Shown: positions 1 to 9,038 of the stretch, piece after piece
How positions within the stretch are numbered: position 1 is the first letter of the stretch
Layout: each line of letters opens with the position of its first letter
From: Kiritimatiellota bacterium
GTDB taxonomy: Bacteria > Verrucomicrobiota > Kiritimatiellia > JAAZAB01
NCBI GenBank assembly: GCA_026398415.1
Contig: JAPLSY010000088.1
Span: 77,633 to 141,632 of the forward strand
Length of the DNA stretch: 64,000 nt
Direction of reading: 5' to 3'
Made by a program: the position numbers and the translations under genes
Notes under the pieces: generated by a model
What the model saw: the letters and a program-made list of their open reading frames with translations, nothing else
Database searches by the model: none
Told to the model about the DNA's origin: nothing

Positions 1-60
1 GAAAACCGGAACGGACAGGCAACAGATCCCCAACATCGCGATCCATCTAATGGCTTGCAT
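1..60 (-). CDS. N-terminus of a secreted protein (partial)
   Basis: Only the first 20 codons are in the window; the gene continues to the left. On the reverse strand an ATG at 60 follows a strong ribosome site (CAGGAGGTCACC, 61-72). The residues start MQAIRW and continue as a hydrophobic run rich in I, M, L, C and V, which fits a Sec signal peptide. The mature part cannot be seen, so no function can be given. It lies downstream of the phosphorylase gene on the same strand. Confidence 0.6.
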   Translation of the reverse strand, partial: MQAIRWIAMLGICCLSVPVF

Positions 61-142
61 GGTGACCTCCTGAGTCGCTTTCCCCTTTATGGATTACTTA
101 TACCACGAACGAAGCCTGAGTATCAAGCGCTTTCGTGTTTCG

Positions 143-2665
143 TCAGGGCGCCTGCTCGGCGGCATCGAGGCGGATAGCGAGTGGTTTGATATGCCAGATA
201 TCGCGCGCGTATTCGTGGATGGTGCGGTCACTGGAAAACCGGCCCATGCGCGCCACATTGAGAATGGCTTGGCGCGCCCAGAGGCGCCGGTGGCAATACA
301 AGGCCGAGACCTTTGCCTGCGCGTTTACATAAGGGCGATAATCGGCCAGCAGAAAATACCGGTCGCCCCTTTCCATGAGCGCGGTGTACAGATCGGCAAA
401 CAGGGTGGGGGATTCGGGTGAAAACAGGTTGTCGCGGATGGCATCCAGCGCCTGCTTTAATTCCGGGTCGGTTTGATAGAACTCGCGCGGATTATACACG
501 CTCGCCAGCCGGGCCAGTTGCGGGGTGCGGTACCCGAAAATGAAAATATTTTCACGTCCCACGGCCTGGGCAATCTCAATGTTAGCTCCATCCCACGTGC
601 CGATCGTTAAAGCCCCGTTGAGCGCCAGTTTCATGTTGCCGGTGCCGGAGGCCTCCGTGCCGGCCGTGGAAATCTGCTCGGAGAGGTCTGCGGCGGGGAT
701 GATTCGCTCCGCCAGCGAAACTTCGTAGTCGGGTAGAAAGACAACTTTCAGGCGGTCGCGGACATCCGGATCGTTGTTGATCCGGTCACCCAGGCTGGTG
801 ATCAGTTTGATGATGTATTTGGCCGCCGTATAACTGGGCGCCGCCTTGGCGCCGAAGATGAACGTGCGTGGCACCATGTTAAGGCCGGGATGGGCCTTGA
901 GCCGGTGGTAAAGCGTAATGATATGCAGGGCATTCAAGAGCTGGCGCTTGTACTCATGCAGACGCTTGACTTGCACATCAAACAGCGAGTCGGGGTCTAC
1001 CGTCTCGCCGGTAACCTTGCGGATAATTTTGGCCAGGCGCAGTTTGTTCTGCCGCTTGGCTTCGAGAAAGGCTTTTTGAAAACCGGGGTCATCGGCAAAA
1101 GGTTCCAGGCGCTGGAGTTCGTCCAGGTCCTTGACCCAGGCTTCGCCGATCGTGTCCGTGATCAACTGCTCCAGCGGTGGATTGCAGACCAACAGCCAGC
1201 GACGCTGGGTGATGCCATTGGTTTTGTTGTTGAATCGGCCGGGAAACATGGCGGTGAATTCGGGGAATACTTTGGTTTTGAGCAAGTCCGTGTGCAAAGC
1301 CGAGACGCCATTCACCGAGTGGCAGCCGACGATCGCCAGGTTGGCCATGCGCGCCTGCTTGGGCGCGCTTTCCTCGATGAGCGACATTGCGCGCATGCGT
1401 TCCATGTCGTTGGGATAGCGTACTTCGACCTGTTGGAGAAAGCGCTGGTTGATTTCATAAATGATCTGCAGGTGCCGGGGCAGGACTTTTTCCAATAGCG
1501 GCACGGGCCATTTCTCGAGGGCCTCCGGCATGATCGTGTGATTGGTATAGGCCAGGCTGCGCGTGGTGAGGTCCCAGGCCGTATCCCACGGCAGGCCGAT
1601 TTCGTCGTGAAAGAATCGCATCAGCTCGGTTACGGCCAGGGCCGGATGCGTGTCATTCAACTGGATGGCGTTCTTGCGGGGGAAATCATGCCAGTCGCGA
1701 TGATTTTTCTGGTAGCGTCGAATCAAGTCGCGGATCGAGCAGGTGACCAGGAAATATTCCTGAATAAGCCGCAGGGTCTTTCCGGCCGTGGTGTTATCGG
1801 AAGGGTAGAGGACCTTGGTGACCACTTCCGCCCAGTTCTTCTGCTGGGTGGCGTTCACATAGTCGCCCTGGTTGAACACGTCCAGCCGGAACCCCTCGCT
1901 GGCGCGCGAGCTCCACAGGCGCAGGAAGTTGACGGTGTTAACCTGGTAACCGATAATGGGAATGTCGTAAGGCACGCCTTCAAACAACTGCCAATCCACC
2001 CAGACGGGATGGAGCGCGCCCTGCGCTCCGCGCACAGTTTCGACCCGGCCATAGACCAGCACGGGAATCGTATATTCCGGGCGGATCATTTCCCAGGGAT
2101 AACCGTATTTCAACCAATCGTCCGGACGCTCGCGTTGCCAGCCGTTTTCCAGTTCCTGGCGGAACATGCCGTGTTCGTAGCGCAAGCCGTAACCGTAGGC
2201 CGGTAGTTCCAAGGTGGCCATGGAATCGAGAAAGCAGGCCGCCAACCGGCCGAGACCGCCGTTGCCTAAGCCGGCGTCCATTTCACTGCGGCATAGGGCC
2301 TCGAAATCAAGACTCAACTCCTTGAGCGCCTGACCGGTGGCTTCGCCCGCGCACAGGGCGGTGATGTTGTTCGCCAGCAGGCGTCCCATGAGGAATTCCA
2401 TGGACAGGTAATACACCCGTTTGACGTCCTGAACCTGGTACGTGCCCTGGGTGGCGATCATCTTGTCCACCGCCAGGTCGCGGATGGCATAAGCCAGGCT
2501 AAGATACTTATCGAAATCCGTGGCTGAGCCCCAGTTCTTGCACCGGGTGTATTTAAGGTGATGCTGGATGCCGTTAAGCACGCGTTGCATCCCAACCTCG
2601 CGATGATTTGGGAGGGGTGGCACGCGGTTGGTCGGGGCGGATTTTTTTTCGGTAGCAGAAGGCAT
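143..2665 (-). CDS. glgP: Glycogen/alpha-glucan phosphorylase
   Basis: This enzyme uses phosphate to release glucose-1-phosphate from the ends of glycogen or maltodextrin in the cytoplasm, with pyridoxal phosphate as cofactor. The 840-residue length is normal for family GT35. The match runs over the whole protein: the N-terminal VYYLSMEFLMGR and GNGGLGRLAACFLDS stretches, the central QLNDTHPALAVTELMR segment, VKRLHEYKRQLLN, and the PLP-lysine motif EASGTGNMK with Lys near residue 679, followed by GTWDGANIE. The start is the ATG at 2665, just inside a repeat-rich gap. A neighbouring secreted-protein gene begins 82 bases downstream. No glycogen synthase or branching enzyme is in the window. Overlapping plus-strand ORFs here are shadows. 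Confidence 0.97.
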   Translation of the reverse strand: MPSATEKKSAPTNRVPPLPNHREVGMQRVLNGIQHHLKYTRCKNWGSATDFDKYLSLAYAIRDLAVDKMIATQGTYQVQDVKRVYYLSMEFLMGRLLANNITALCAGEATGQALKELSLDFEALCRSEMDAGLGNGGLGRLAACFLDSMATLELPAYGYGLRYEHGMFRQELENGWQRERPDDWLKYGYPWEMIRPEYTIPVLVYGRVETVRGAQGALHPVWVDWQLFEGVPYDIPIIGYQVNTVNFLRLWSSRASEGFRLDVFNQGDYVNATQQKNWAEVVTKVLYPSDNTTAGKTLRLIQEYFLVTCSIRDLIRRYQKNHRDWHDFPRKNAIQLNDTHPALAVTELMRFFHDEIGLPWDTAWDLTTRSLAYTNHTIMPEALEKWPVPLLEKVLPRHLQIIYEINQRFLQQVEVRYPNDMERMRAMSLIEESAPKQARMANLAIVGCHSVNGVSALHTDLLKTKVFPEFTAMFPGRFNNKTNGITQRRWLLVCNPPLEQLITDTIGEAWVKDLDELQRLEPFADDPGFQKAFLEAKRQNKLRLAKIIRKVTGETVDPDSLFDVQVKRLHEYKRQLLNALHIITLYHRLKAHPGLNMVPRTFIFGAKAAPSYTAAKYIIKLITSLGDRINNDPDVRDRLKVVFLPDYEVSLAERIIPAADLSEQISTAGTEASGTGNMKLALNGALTIGTWDGANIEIAQAVGRENIFIFGYRTPQLARLASVYNPREFYQTDPELKQALDAIRDNLFSPESPTLFADLYTALMERGDRYFLLADYRPYVNAQAKVSALYCHRRLWARQAILNVARMGRFSSDRTIHEYARDIWHIKPLAIRLDAAEQAP

Positions 2666-2674
2666 TAAAGTCCT

Positions 2675-2765
2675 ACAGAACAGAAGTCAGGAGTCAGAAT
2701 TCAGAATGAGGAAAGCTATGCCAGAATTTCGTTCTGTCTTCTGACTACTGAATTCTGAATTCCGG
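2675..2765. repeat. Two inverted heptamer arrays (TCAGNAG type)
   Basis: Five 7-base units (words such as AGAAGTC, AGGAGTC, AGAATTC) run from 2675 to 2709, and a reverse-complementary set (TTCTGAC, TACTGAA, TTCTGAA) runs from about 2733 to 2765. The arms could pair into an imperfect hairpin. They fill most of the gap between the phosphorylase start and the next gene's stop. Confidence 0.75.
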
Positions 2766-2785
2766 CTTCGCTGACAAGTTGCGTC

Positions 2786-5002
2786 TTACCAACTCACGCG
2801 CCAACGGTCGGTGGACTGCTGGAACGACTGGCCATGATATAGGTATGGATAGTTTGTTGGTTCCGCCGTCCGCTTAACTTCCCACACGATAAAATCATTG
2901 TTGTACAGGAATACCTGTGCCCAGTCGTTCGATGGATCGTGATCGTAATATCCCGGTATGGCCGCCGTGCCGCCCGATCCAAAACTCACGCTCTGCTCGA
3001 ACCCCGTCCGCGATTCCCGCCAGCGCCACTGGTTTAAGCCGACATCATACACGCCCAAATCTGTAGTGCTATCCGCATCATAATCTGCCGGCGCCGGCAA
3101 TACTCCCGCTCCTCCGCCGAATTCCTGCTCCACCACGCTTCCGTCTCCCATCCGCAGCATCCAGATACCGTCATCGTAAACCCCCATCTCCGTTATTCCA
3201 TTGCCATCCCAATCGCCCGAAACCGGCTCGCCCCATGTGTCCGCAAACGGTTCCACCACGCCTAACGATCCAAGGCTTGAATAGAAGATGGCCCAATATC
3301 CCATGCAATACAATCCCACATCCGTGGCCCCGTCCCCATCGTAATCCGCCGGCACGGGCGTGGCCGCGGCCTCTTCCTCCGTTCCGCCAAACAAACTTCC
3401 GTACACATAGTCGGCGCGCGGCAAAAACAACATATGCCACATTCCATGTGCCGGATCATAGACCCCTACGTCCTCGTACCCATCCCCATCATAATCACCC
3501 GGTACCGCCACCATGCCCGACCCACCGGGAAAGATCCCCTCGCCCGAGTCCGTAGTCCCAAAACTCATGTACCAGGTCCCGCTAACTGCATCGTAAAACC
3601 ACAGGTCCGTAATGCCGTCCCCGTTAAAGTCGGCTCGCAAGGCCTTTACCTTGGCGCTATTCGTCCAGGCTGAATAAGTCGCAGAGCTCTTTGGAGTGTG
3701 GTCGGAGGGATTGGAATCCGTTGCCGTCACTTTCACCCGCAGATATTTTCCACGGTCCGCCGTCGTTATCACGTAATTGGTCCCCGTCATCCCGCAGGAC
3801 TCTATACTGCCATCGGCCTTGGTCGCTGCCCGTTCCCATTGGTAACTGAAAGTCAACCGCGCCTGGTTGGTCCATAGGCCCTCAGTCGCTTCCACCTGCT
3901 GCCCGATATACATCGGGCCCGCTACCGTTGGTAATTCCCAGTTATGGGGCGTCCGTGACACCACCGTCAACGTCAGCGGAATATTCGTCGTCGTCCCCGC
4001 CGCGCTCACCATCAGGTTGGCCGAATACACCGCCGGAGTCAACTCGCCGGCATCCCACGTGACCGTGATCTCCGCCGCTTGGTTCGTTATCGTCCCGGTG
4101 GCCGGACTTACACTCACCCAGTCCACGGCCGGAACCTCCGTCACCGTGTAAGTCATGCTCCCGTGCGGCAGACGGCCCGCGTTAGTGATCGAAAAATAGC
4201 TCGTCTCACCGAGGTTCTCCAACAGGGTCTGACTCAAATTGGTTACGGACACACTCAGATCCGGCGTACCTTTGACCGTCAGCTGTAGCCCCATATACAA
4301 CGGTCCGTTGGTTGTTGGTATTTCCGTGGCCGCATCCACCGCCGTCACCTTCAACGTGGCCGTATAAACCCCCGCCACTAACCCTGCCGTTGTGTAACTT
4401 ACCAGATTGGTTGCCACCTGTTGATTCCCCGTGATTACCCCGCTGCCTGGGCTCACACTTACCCACGCATATGGATCATCGAGCACGGATACCGTATAAC
4501 GCATCTGGCCTGCCGGTGTCCCGCTCGCGTTCCATACTGCCACTGTCGTACTTCCCAGACTGCCATCCTTCATGATCTCGTTGGTCCATACCTTGCTCCC
4601 TGCATTCCACGCCACCCCGGGCCGATTATTCACCCGTAAAACAACGTCCACCGCCTGCGTTCTCACCCCCAGCGCCACCACGTCCACTCGTCCGGTGTAC
4701 CAGCCTGCTGTTGTCAGTCCCGCCGTCACATACGTCACCGTCACGTTGTTTGTGTCGTCTTGCACATTCCCGCTCGTCGGACTCACGCTTAGCCACGTGT
4801 TTGTCGTCGCCACGGTGTAGAACATTGAGACCCGCGGCGCCGTACCCGTATTCGCAACCTGGAACACGTCAAACACGTCCCCTTGTCCCACGGTCACCGC
4901 ATTATTTGTTAAATTCGTCGGCGACACCCATAATTCCGCCCCCCTTGCCGAGCCCGCCGCCAGCAGGATCAAAATGGTCAGGATGGAACGCACCTGTTTC
5001 AT
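2786..5002 (-). CDS. Secreted Ig-like/BACON-type and FG-GAP-type repeat protein
   Basis: A 738-residue exported protein. It starts MKQVRSILTILILLAAG and has a signal-peptide cleavage region near residue 22. Residues about 23-350 hold three or four repeats of roughly 100 residues with the pattern W(V/L)SVSP-x-(S/T)G followed by V-T-(Y/W), as in BACON or choice-of-anchor Ig-like domains. A further Ig-like domain follows, then from about residue 460 a run of short repeats with DxNGDGxTDLxxYD, DYDGDGYEDVGVYD and DYDGDGATDVGLY. Those resemble FG-GAP/VCBS-type calcium-binding blades. No sorting signal or catalytic motif was recognised. A surface or extracellular binding role is inferred. Style (Thr/Asn-rich repeats) is typical of Verrucomicrobiota/Kiritimatiellota secreted proteins. 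Confidence 0.8.
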   Translation of the reverse strand: MKQVRSILTILILLAAGSARGAELWVSPTNLTNNAVTVGQGDVFDVFQVANTGTAPRVSMFYTVATTNTWLSVSPTSGNVQDDTNNVTVTYVTAGLTTAGWYTGRVDVVALGVRTQAVDVVLRVNNRPGVAWNAGSKVWTNEIMKDGSLGSTTVAVWNASGTPAGQMRYTVSVLDDPYAWVSVSPGSGVITGNQQVATNLVSYTTAGLVAGVYTATLKVTAVDAATEIPTTNGPLYMGLQLTVKGTPDLSVSVTNLSQTLLENLGETSYFSITNAGRLPHGSMTYTVTEVPAVDWVSVSPATGTITNQAAEITVTWDAGELTPAVYSANLMVSAAGTTTNIPLTLTVVSRTPHNWELPTVAGPMYIGQQVEATEGLWTNQARLTFSYQWERAATKADGSIESCGMTGTNYVITTADRGKYLRVKVTATDSNPSDHTPKSSATYSAWTNSAKVKALRADFNGDGITDLWFYDAVSGTWYMSFGTTDSGEGIFPGGSGMVAVPGDYDGDGYEDVGVYDPAHGMWHMLFLPRADYVYGSLFGGTEEEAAATPVPADYDGDGATDVGLYCMGYWAIFYSSLGSLGVVEPFADTWGEPVSGDWDGNGITEMGVYDDGIWMLRMGDGSVVEQEFGGGAGVLPAPADYDADSTTDLGVYDVGLNQWRWRESRTGFEQSVSFGSGGTAAIPGYYDHDPSNDWAQVFLYNNDFIVWEVKRTAEPTNYPYLYHGQSFQQSTDRWRVSW

Positions 5003-5146
5003 GATTGAAGACCTAAAAAAGGCTTATAAACACAATCACAGAAATGTAATAGATCATGACTAAACCGACCGGTAAAGTCAATATGTAATTTTTCAGTCCA
5101 CAATTTTTCACTACTACAATTTTCCGCCAGCTTGCCCGCCATAGCT

Positions 5147-5398
5147 TTAGCGACGGCGGGAGGCTGATCCGCCTTCGGCGGACACCTGCAACACCGTGAT
5201 GGTTGGATCCACCTCTTCTTTCAGAATCCGTTCGATGCCATGTTTGAGTGTCTGTGTGGCGTGCGGGCAGCAGCCGCAGGCGCCTTTCAGCCGCAGGCTC
5301 ACCTGGCTACCCTCGATGCTCACGATATCCATGTCGCCGCCATCGGCCTTCAGCATGTTGCGCAGTTCTTCCAGCTTGGCCCGTATTTTTGCTTCCAT
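5147..5398 (-). CDS. NifU C-terminal-domain Fe-S scaffold/carrier protein
   Basis: An 83-residue stand-alone NifU C-terminal (Nfu) domain. The family binds or transfers Fe-S clusters through a conserved C-x2-C. The hallmark is seen as GACGCCPHATQTLKHGIE near residues 39-56, after the typical LRNMLKADGGDMDIV start. The last residues (SAEGGSASRRR) are encoded by a palindromic repeat at about 5145-5185 (CCGCC/GGCGG arms), so the C-terminus appears to have been reshaped by repeat insertion. It stands alone between intergenic gaps. Confidence 0.9.
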   Translation of the reverse strand: MEAKIRAKLEELRNMLKADGGDMDIVSIEGSQVSLRLKGACGCCPHATQTLKHGIERILKEEVDPTITVLQVSAEGGSASRRR

Positions 5399-5705
5399 GA
5401 ATGGTCCTTTCTGTCGTGAAATTGAATTTGCTGTTTAGTATGGCAAATAACGCGTTGGACTGTAAAGAAAATACGTAACTACTGGTGTTCAGGACATCGG
5501 TGTTCGGGGATAGCGGTCATCACGGAGCCAGTATTTTGCTCTGGGTTCAAGCGTGCTTCGTCTGGGTGTATCGATCATTCCCGCCGAAGGCGGGTCCGCC
5601 TTATGGCGGAAACCATTGACCCTAAACCATCGACCATTTCCGATCGGCGCGTTTACGCGCGGATCGGGGATTGACAAGAACGGGGGAAGGTCGGATGATG
5701 TGCCG
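5399..5705. other. Gene-free gap with palindromes and a heptamer array
   Basis: No gene was recognised here. At 5578-5610 there are two adjacent palindromes (CCCGCCGAAGGCGGG, then CCGCCTTATGGCGG). At about 5611-5640 a heptamer array follows (ACCATTG, ACCCTAA, ACCATCG, ACCATTT), the complement of the AATGGTT word used at 37216. A short ORF upstream of the larE ATG is open through this gap but reads through the repeats, so it is not taken as coding. Confidence 0.6.
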
Positions 5706-6554
5706 ATGAAATCCACTTGCCAAACCCGTGCGCCGGTTGGCGCCCGCGTGCTGGCCGGCAAACTTAAACGCTTGCGCGCCCATTTGCGGCAACTGGGTCG
5801 GGTACTGATCGCGTTTTCAGGCGGAGTGGATAGTACCTTGCTGGCGGCGGTGGCCCGGCAGGAACTGGGCGACCAGGTCCTGATTGTGACCGCGCTCTCG
5901 CCCACGTGCCCGGAACGGGAACAGCGCTCGGCCGCGGCCCTGGCCCGGCGGCTTGGTATCCGGCACCTGCCGATCCGGTCCAATGAGCTCAAGATTCCGC
6001 GGTTTGCGGCCAATCCGGTTAATCGCTGTTACTACTGCAAGCAGGAACTTTTTCATCGGCTGAGGCAGGTGGCCGATAGGCATGCGATCAAATGGATTTT
6101 GGACGGCACCAATGCGGATGACATGCAGGATGTCCGGCCGGGCCGACGCGCCGCCGCCGAATGCGGCGTGATCAGTCCGCTGTTGAAGGCCAGGCTGACT
6201 AAAGCGGACATTCGCTCCTTGTCGCGCCAGATGGGATTGCCGACGGCCGACAAGCCGGCCATGGCTTGCCTGGCTTCGCGCTTTCCTTACGGCTCGCGGA
6301 TTACACCCGCCGGGCTGAAGGCGGTGGATCGGGTTGAGGAAGCTTTGCGGCGGCTCGGATTCCGGCAGGTGCGCGTGCGGCATCATGGGAGCGTGGCGCG
6401 CATTGAAGTGGAAGCGGCGGATATCCGGCGGTTATGGATACCCGCGGTCCGCCGGAAAATCACAAAGCTGGCGAAGCGGCAGGGATTTTTATATATTGCC
6501 GTGGACTTGGAAGGATATCGAATGGGAAGCATGAATGAAGCACGTAGAGCGTGA
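5706..6554 (+). CDS. larE: LarE-type ATP-dependent sacrificial sulfur transferase
   Basis: In the known family LarE adenylates a pyridinium carboxylate and donates its own cysteine sulfur to build the nickel-pincer cofactor of lactate racemase and relatives. The PP-loop SGGVDSTLL lies near residues 38-46. Further conserved stretches are RCYYCKQELF, ILDGTNADD, GVISPLLKARLTKADIR and ACLASRFPYG, so the fold is complete at 282 residues. The ATG at 5706 is chosen because the longer reading frame passes through a repeat-filled gap. No larA, larB or larC was recognised nearby, so a client enzyme must be elsewhere. The last codons touch a GCGTAGA-type repeat. Confidence 0.9.
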   Translation: MKSTCQTRAPVGARVLAGKLKRLRAHLRQLGRVLIAFSGGVDSTLLAAVARQELGDQVLIVTALSPTCPEREQRSAAALARRLGIRHLPIRSNELKIPRFAANPVNRCYYCKQELFHRLRQVADRHAIKWILDGTNADDMQDVRPGRRAAAECGVISPLLKARLTKADIRSLSRQMGLPTADKPAMACLASRFPYGSRITPAGLKAVDRVEEALRRLGFRQVRVRHHGSVARIEVEAADIRRLWIPAVRRKITKLAKRQGFLYIAVDLEGYRMGSMNEARRA

Positions 6555-6560
6555 ATGTAT

Positions 6561-6623
6561 TGCTGATTTTGGATTGTTGATTTATGATTGCCGATCACTG
6601 ACATCTGGCTGCTGATCTCTAAT
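6561..6623. repeat. Nine-unit heptamer array (xxxxGAT type)
   Basis: Exactly 63 bases can be cut into nine 7-mers, seven of which end in GAT or AAT or a close variant (TGCTGAT, TTTGGAT, TGTTGAT, TTATGAT, TGCCGAT, then CACTGAC, ATCTGGC, TGCTGAT, CTCTAAT). It ends 7 bases before the ribosome site of the ankyrin gene. Confidence 0.8.
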
Positions 6624-6642
6624 AAAACAAGGAGGATTGAGG

Positions 6643-7491
6643 ATGAAATGTAGGATTTGGATTCAATGTGGACTGATGATAGCGACGGGCTTGCTGGCGG
6701 GCACGGTGGGTGCGCAGGCGATTTATTCCGCCTGCGAACTGGGTCAGGTTGATCAGGTGAAGACATTCCTTGATAAGGACCCGGCGCTGGCCAACGGCAA
6801 GGACAATAACGGGTTTGCGCCCCTGCATTGGGCGGCGGGCGGCGGCAGTCGCGACGTGACCGCGATCCTGCTGGCCAAGGGCGCGGATGTCAACGCGCGC
6901 AACGATTCCGGTGCGACGCCCTTGCACCTGGCGGCCTTCATGGGGCGCGATGACGTGGTGGAGCTTCTGCTGTCCAAGGGCGCGGACGTCAACGCGCGCA
7001 ACCTGAAAAAGCGTACGCCGCTCCACAATGCCGCGGGTATGGGTCATAAGGCGGTGGTCAAGGCATTGCTGGCCAAGGGGGCCGAGGTCAACGCGCAGGA
7101 TGACTTGGGGATGACGCCGCTGCATACGGCGGCGCTTTATGGCTGGAGGGAGGTTGTCGAACTTTTGGCGAGCAAGGGCGCGAACATCAATGCCCAGGAT
7201 CAGTCGGCCACCACGCCGCTCGTCATGGCGATTAAGTATGACCATGCCGATGTGGTCAAGGTGCTGATATCCAAGGGCGCGGATGTGAATATCAAGGACA
7301 ACTTGGGCCTGGCGCCGCTCCATCAGGCCGCGATCAAGGGATCGGTTGACGTGGTTACCCTGTTATTGACCAAGGGCGCCGACCTGAACGCCACGGACAA
7401 TTATCAGCAAACCGCGTTCCAATGGGCGGCCATGAAGGGACAGCGCTCCGTGGAGGAAGTGTTGAAAAATGCAGGCGCGAAGAATCCATAG
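6643..7491 (+). CDS. Secreted ankyrin-repeat protein
   Basis: A 282-residue protein with an N-terminal signal peptide (MKCRIWIQCGLMIATGLLAG, cleavage near AQA) and about seven ankyrin repeats. The consensus is DNNGFAPLHWAA, then LLAKGADVNA, repeated every 33 residues to the end. Ankyrin repeats bind partner proteins; the partner is not known here and a periplasmic site is inferred from the signal peptide. The ATG at 6643 is preferred to an upstream TTG because GGAGG (6631-6635) is spaced 7 bases from it. Repeats are very regular, suggesting recent internal duplication. Confidence 0.92.
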   Translation: MKCRIWIQCGLMIATGLLAGTVGAQAIYSACELGQVDQVKTFLDKDPALANGKDNNGFAPLHWAAGGGSRDVTAILLAKGADVNARNDSGATPLHLAAFMGRDDVVELLLSKGADVNARNLKKRTPLHNAAGMGHKAVVKALLAKGAEVNAQDDLGMTPLHTAALYGWREVVELLASKGANINAQDQSATTPLVMAIKYDHADVVKVLISKGADVNIKDNLGLAPLHQAAIKGSVDVVTLLLTKGADLNATDNYQQTAFQWAAMKGQRSVEEVLKNAGAKNP

Positions 7492-7521
7492 GCTGCAGGC
7501 GTTGGGGAATTCGGATTAAAG

Positions 7522-7590
7522 CGTTCTTGGTTCTTTGTTCATCGTTCTTTGTTTCGGCTTAACGAGGAACCAAGAACGAAGAACGTTCTT
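7522..7590. repeat. Inverted heptamer arrays (GTTCTTN type)
   Basis: Five 7-mers (CGTTCTT, GGTTCTT, TGTTCAT, CGTTCTT, TGTTTCG) occupy 7522-7556. A reverse-complementary set (AACGAGG, AACCAAG, AACGAAG, AACGTTC) follows at 7561-7588. The arms could form a long imperfect hairpin 18 bases upstream of cbpA. Confidence 0.8.
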
Positions 7591-7607
7591 GAAGCTATCG
7601 TAAAAAC

Positions 7608-8621
7608 ATGAGCGTTAAATTCAAAGATTATTACGAGGTGCTGGGCGTGGCGCGCACGGCATCTGCCGATGACATTCGCAAGCAATACCGCAAGCTGGCC
7701 CGGAAATATCACCCCGACGTCAACAAGCATGCGGATGCCGAGTCCCGGTTTAAGGAAATTGGGGAAGCATACGAAGTGCTCAGCGATGTGGAGAAACGCA
7801 AGCGCTATGACCAGCTCGGCGCTAATTACCATGCGGGCCAGGATTTCGCGCCACCCCCCGGCTGGGAAAATATGCAATATGAATTTGGCGCTCGTCCGGA
7901 ATCGGCCGGGGGCTACACAGCGGAAGCGGCGGGCGACTTCAGCGATTTTTTCGAGACGCTCTTTGGCGGCGGTGGCTTTCGTCCCGGCGGAGGTTTCCGC
8001 CCTGGCGGAGGTTTCCGCCCCGGCCAGGCCGGCGGCGAGCCGTTTCAGAATTTCCGCAAGCGGCGCGGCGAAGATCACGAAGCGACGGTAACCATTTCGC
8101 TGGAAGAAGCCTTCCACGGCGCCAAGAAACCCATTCATCTGCAGGTTGCCCGCATGGATGAGCATGGGCGGGTACAGCGCGAATCAAAACAGTACACCGT
8201 GCAGATTCCACCCGGCACGGCCGACGGTGCGCGCATTCGCCTGGCGGGGCAGGGTGGGCAGGGCGCCGGTGAAGGAGCGGCCGGCGATTTGTATCTGCGG
8301 GTGCAAATTGCTCCGCATCCGGTGTTCCGCCTGATTGGCGCCGACCTGGAAGTGACCGTGCCGGTGGCGCCATGGGAGGTGGCCTTGGGTGCCAAGGTGC
8401 CCGTGCCGACCATGACCGGCAACGCGATGCTGGCCTTGCCGGCGGGGACGCAGAGCGGCCAGCGCCTGCGGTTGCGCGGAAAGGGGTTGGCGAGCGCGCG
8501 GCACCACGGCGATCTGATCGTGAACATCCAGGTTGCCGTGCCGCGTCATTTGAACGAAAAGGAAAAAACGCTGTTTGCCGAGCTGGCGCGCGTATCGTCG
8601 TTTAACCCAAGGGTTGATTAA
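7608..8621 (+). CDS. cbpA: DnaJ-class co-chaperone, CbpA type
   Basis: An Hsp40 that stimulates DnaK; CbpA members also bind DNA. The J domain is residues 5-70 with the catalytic HPD at 35-37. A Gly/Phe linker follows, containing three tandem copies of GGGFRPG near residues 122-142. There is no Cys-rich zinc finger, which separates CbpA from DnaJ. The two C-terminal beta domains cover about residues 155-325 ([45 protein letters not shown]). The final residues NPRVD are encoded by the first unit of a TTAACCCAAGGGT repeat. cbpM follows 82 bases later, as in the classic pair. Confidence 0.95.
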   Translation: MSVKFKDYYEVLGVARTASADDIRKQYRKLARKYHPDVNKHADAESRFKEIGEAYEVLSDVEKRKRYDQLGANYHAGQDFAPPPGWENMQYEFGARPESAGGYTAEAAGDFSDFFETLFGGGGFRPGGGFRPGGGFRPGQAGGEPFQNFRKRRGEDHEATVTISLEEAFHGAKKPIHLQVARMDEHGRVQRESKQYTVQIPPGTADGARIRLAGQGGQGAGEGAAGDLYLRVQIAPHPVFRLIGADLEVTVPVAPWEVALGAKVPVPTMTGNAMLALPAGTQSGQRLRLRGKGLASARHHGDLIVNIQVAVPRHLNEKEKTLFAELARVSSFNPRVD

Positions 8622-8682
8622 CCCAAGGGTCGATTAACCCGAGGGATAGAGCATCGAGCGTCAAGCGGTAAGCGTAGAGCGT
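8602..8682. repeat. Triple 16-mer palindrome plus five-unit heptamer array
   Basis: Three near-identical 16-mers (TTAACCCAAGGGTTGA and variants), each a palindrome around CCCAAGGG, cover 8602-8650 and overlap the cbpA stop codon. They are followed without a gap by five heptamers at 8648-8682 (AGAGCAT, CGAGCGT, CAAGCGG, TAAGCGT, AGAGCGT). Confidence 0.8.
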
Positions 8683-8703
8683 TTATTTGCGGAAGAGCAA
8701 GCG

Positions 8704-9018
8704 ATGAAACAGGACGATATGTTTCAGGCCGCCAGCCGACCGGCTGAGAAATCAGCGCCTTCCCGGGACCTGCTGAGCCTGGCGGAACTGGCCTGGCTGG
8801 CGGACGCTACGCCACAGATGATCAGCGACCTGCTGGAATGGGACCTTGCTGCGCCCTGTGAACGGGATCCTGAGCCGTGGTTTGCCGTGGAGATCCTGCC
8901 GCAGGTTCGCAAGGCCGTCCGACTGCATCGCGATCTGGGCGTCGGCTTTTGCTCCATGGGTTTGGTACTGGACCTGCTGGAGCGGATCGAGGAACTGGAG
9001 CGCCGCCTGGCGGAATGA
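8704..9018 (+). CDS. cbpM: CbpM-like modulator of CbpA
   Basis: A 104-residue MerR_2/CbpM-like protein. In enterobacteria CbpM binds the J domain of CbpA and blocks its co-chaperone and DNA-binding activity. Seen here: an N-terminal helical part with LLSLAELAWLADATPQMISDL, a WFAVEILPQVRKAVRLHRDL middle, and a C-terminal helix GLVLDLLERIEELERRL. This match and its place directly after cbpA support the call. Sequence is divergent and the first 20 residues are low-complexity. Confidence 0.8.
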   Translation: MKQDDMFQAASRPAEKSAPSRDLLSLAELAWLADATPQMISDLLEWDLAAPCERDPEPWFAVEILPQVRKAVRLHRDLGVGFCSMGLVLDLLERIEELERRLAE

Positions 9019-9038
9019 AAGCGGCAGCCAGCACCGCA

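Noticed and set aside
890..2206. Two long plus-strand ORFs opposite the phosphorylase gene
   Set aside because: They are antisense to a well-conserved enzyme and have no recognisable domain; GC-rich shadow frames.
5553..5705. Longer N-terminus of LarE
   Set aside because: The extra residues are translated from palindromes and a heptamer array; family members start near the ATG at 5706.
6561..7590. CRISPR array
   Set aside because: The repeats are 7-base units without unique 25-40 base spacers; no cas genes are present.
8184..8549. ORFs on the minus strand inside cbpA
   Set aside because: Shadows of the CbpA C-terminal domain.
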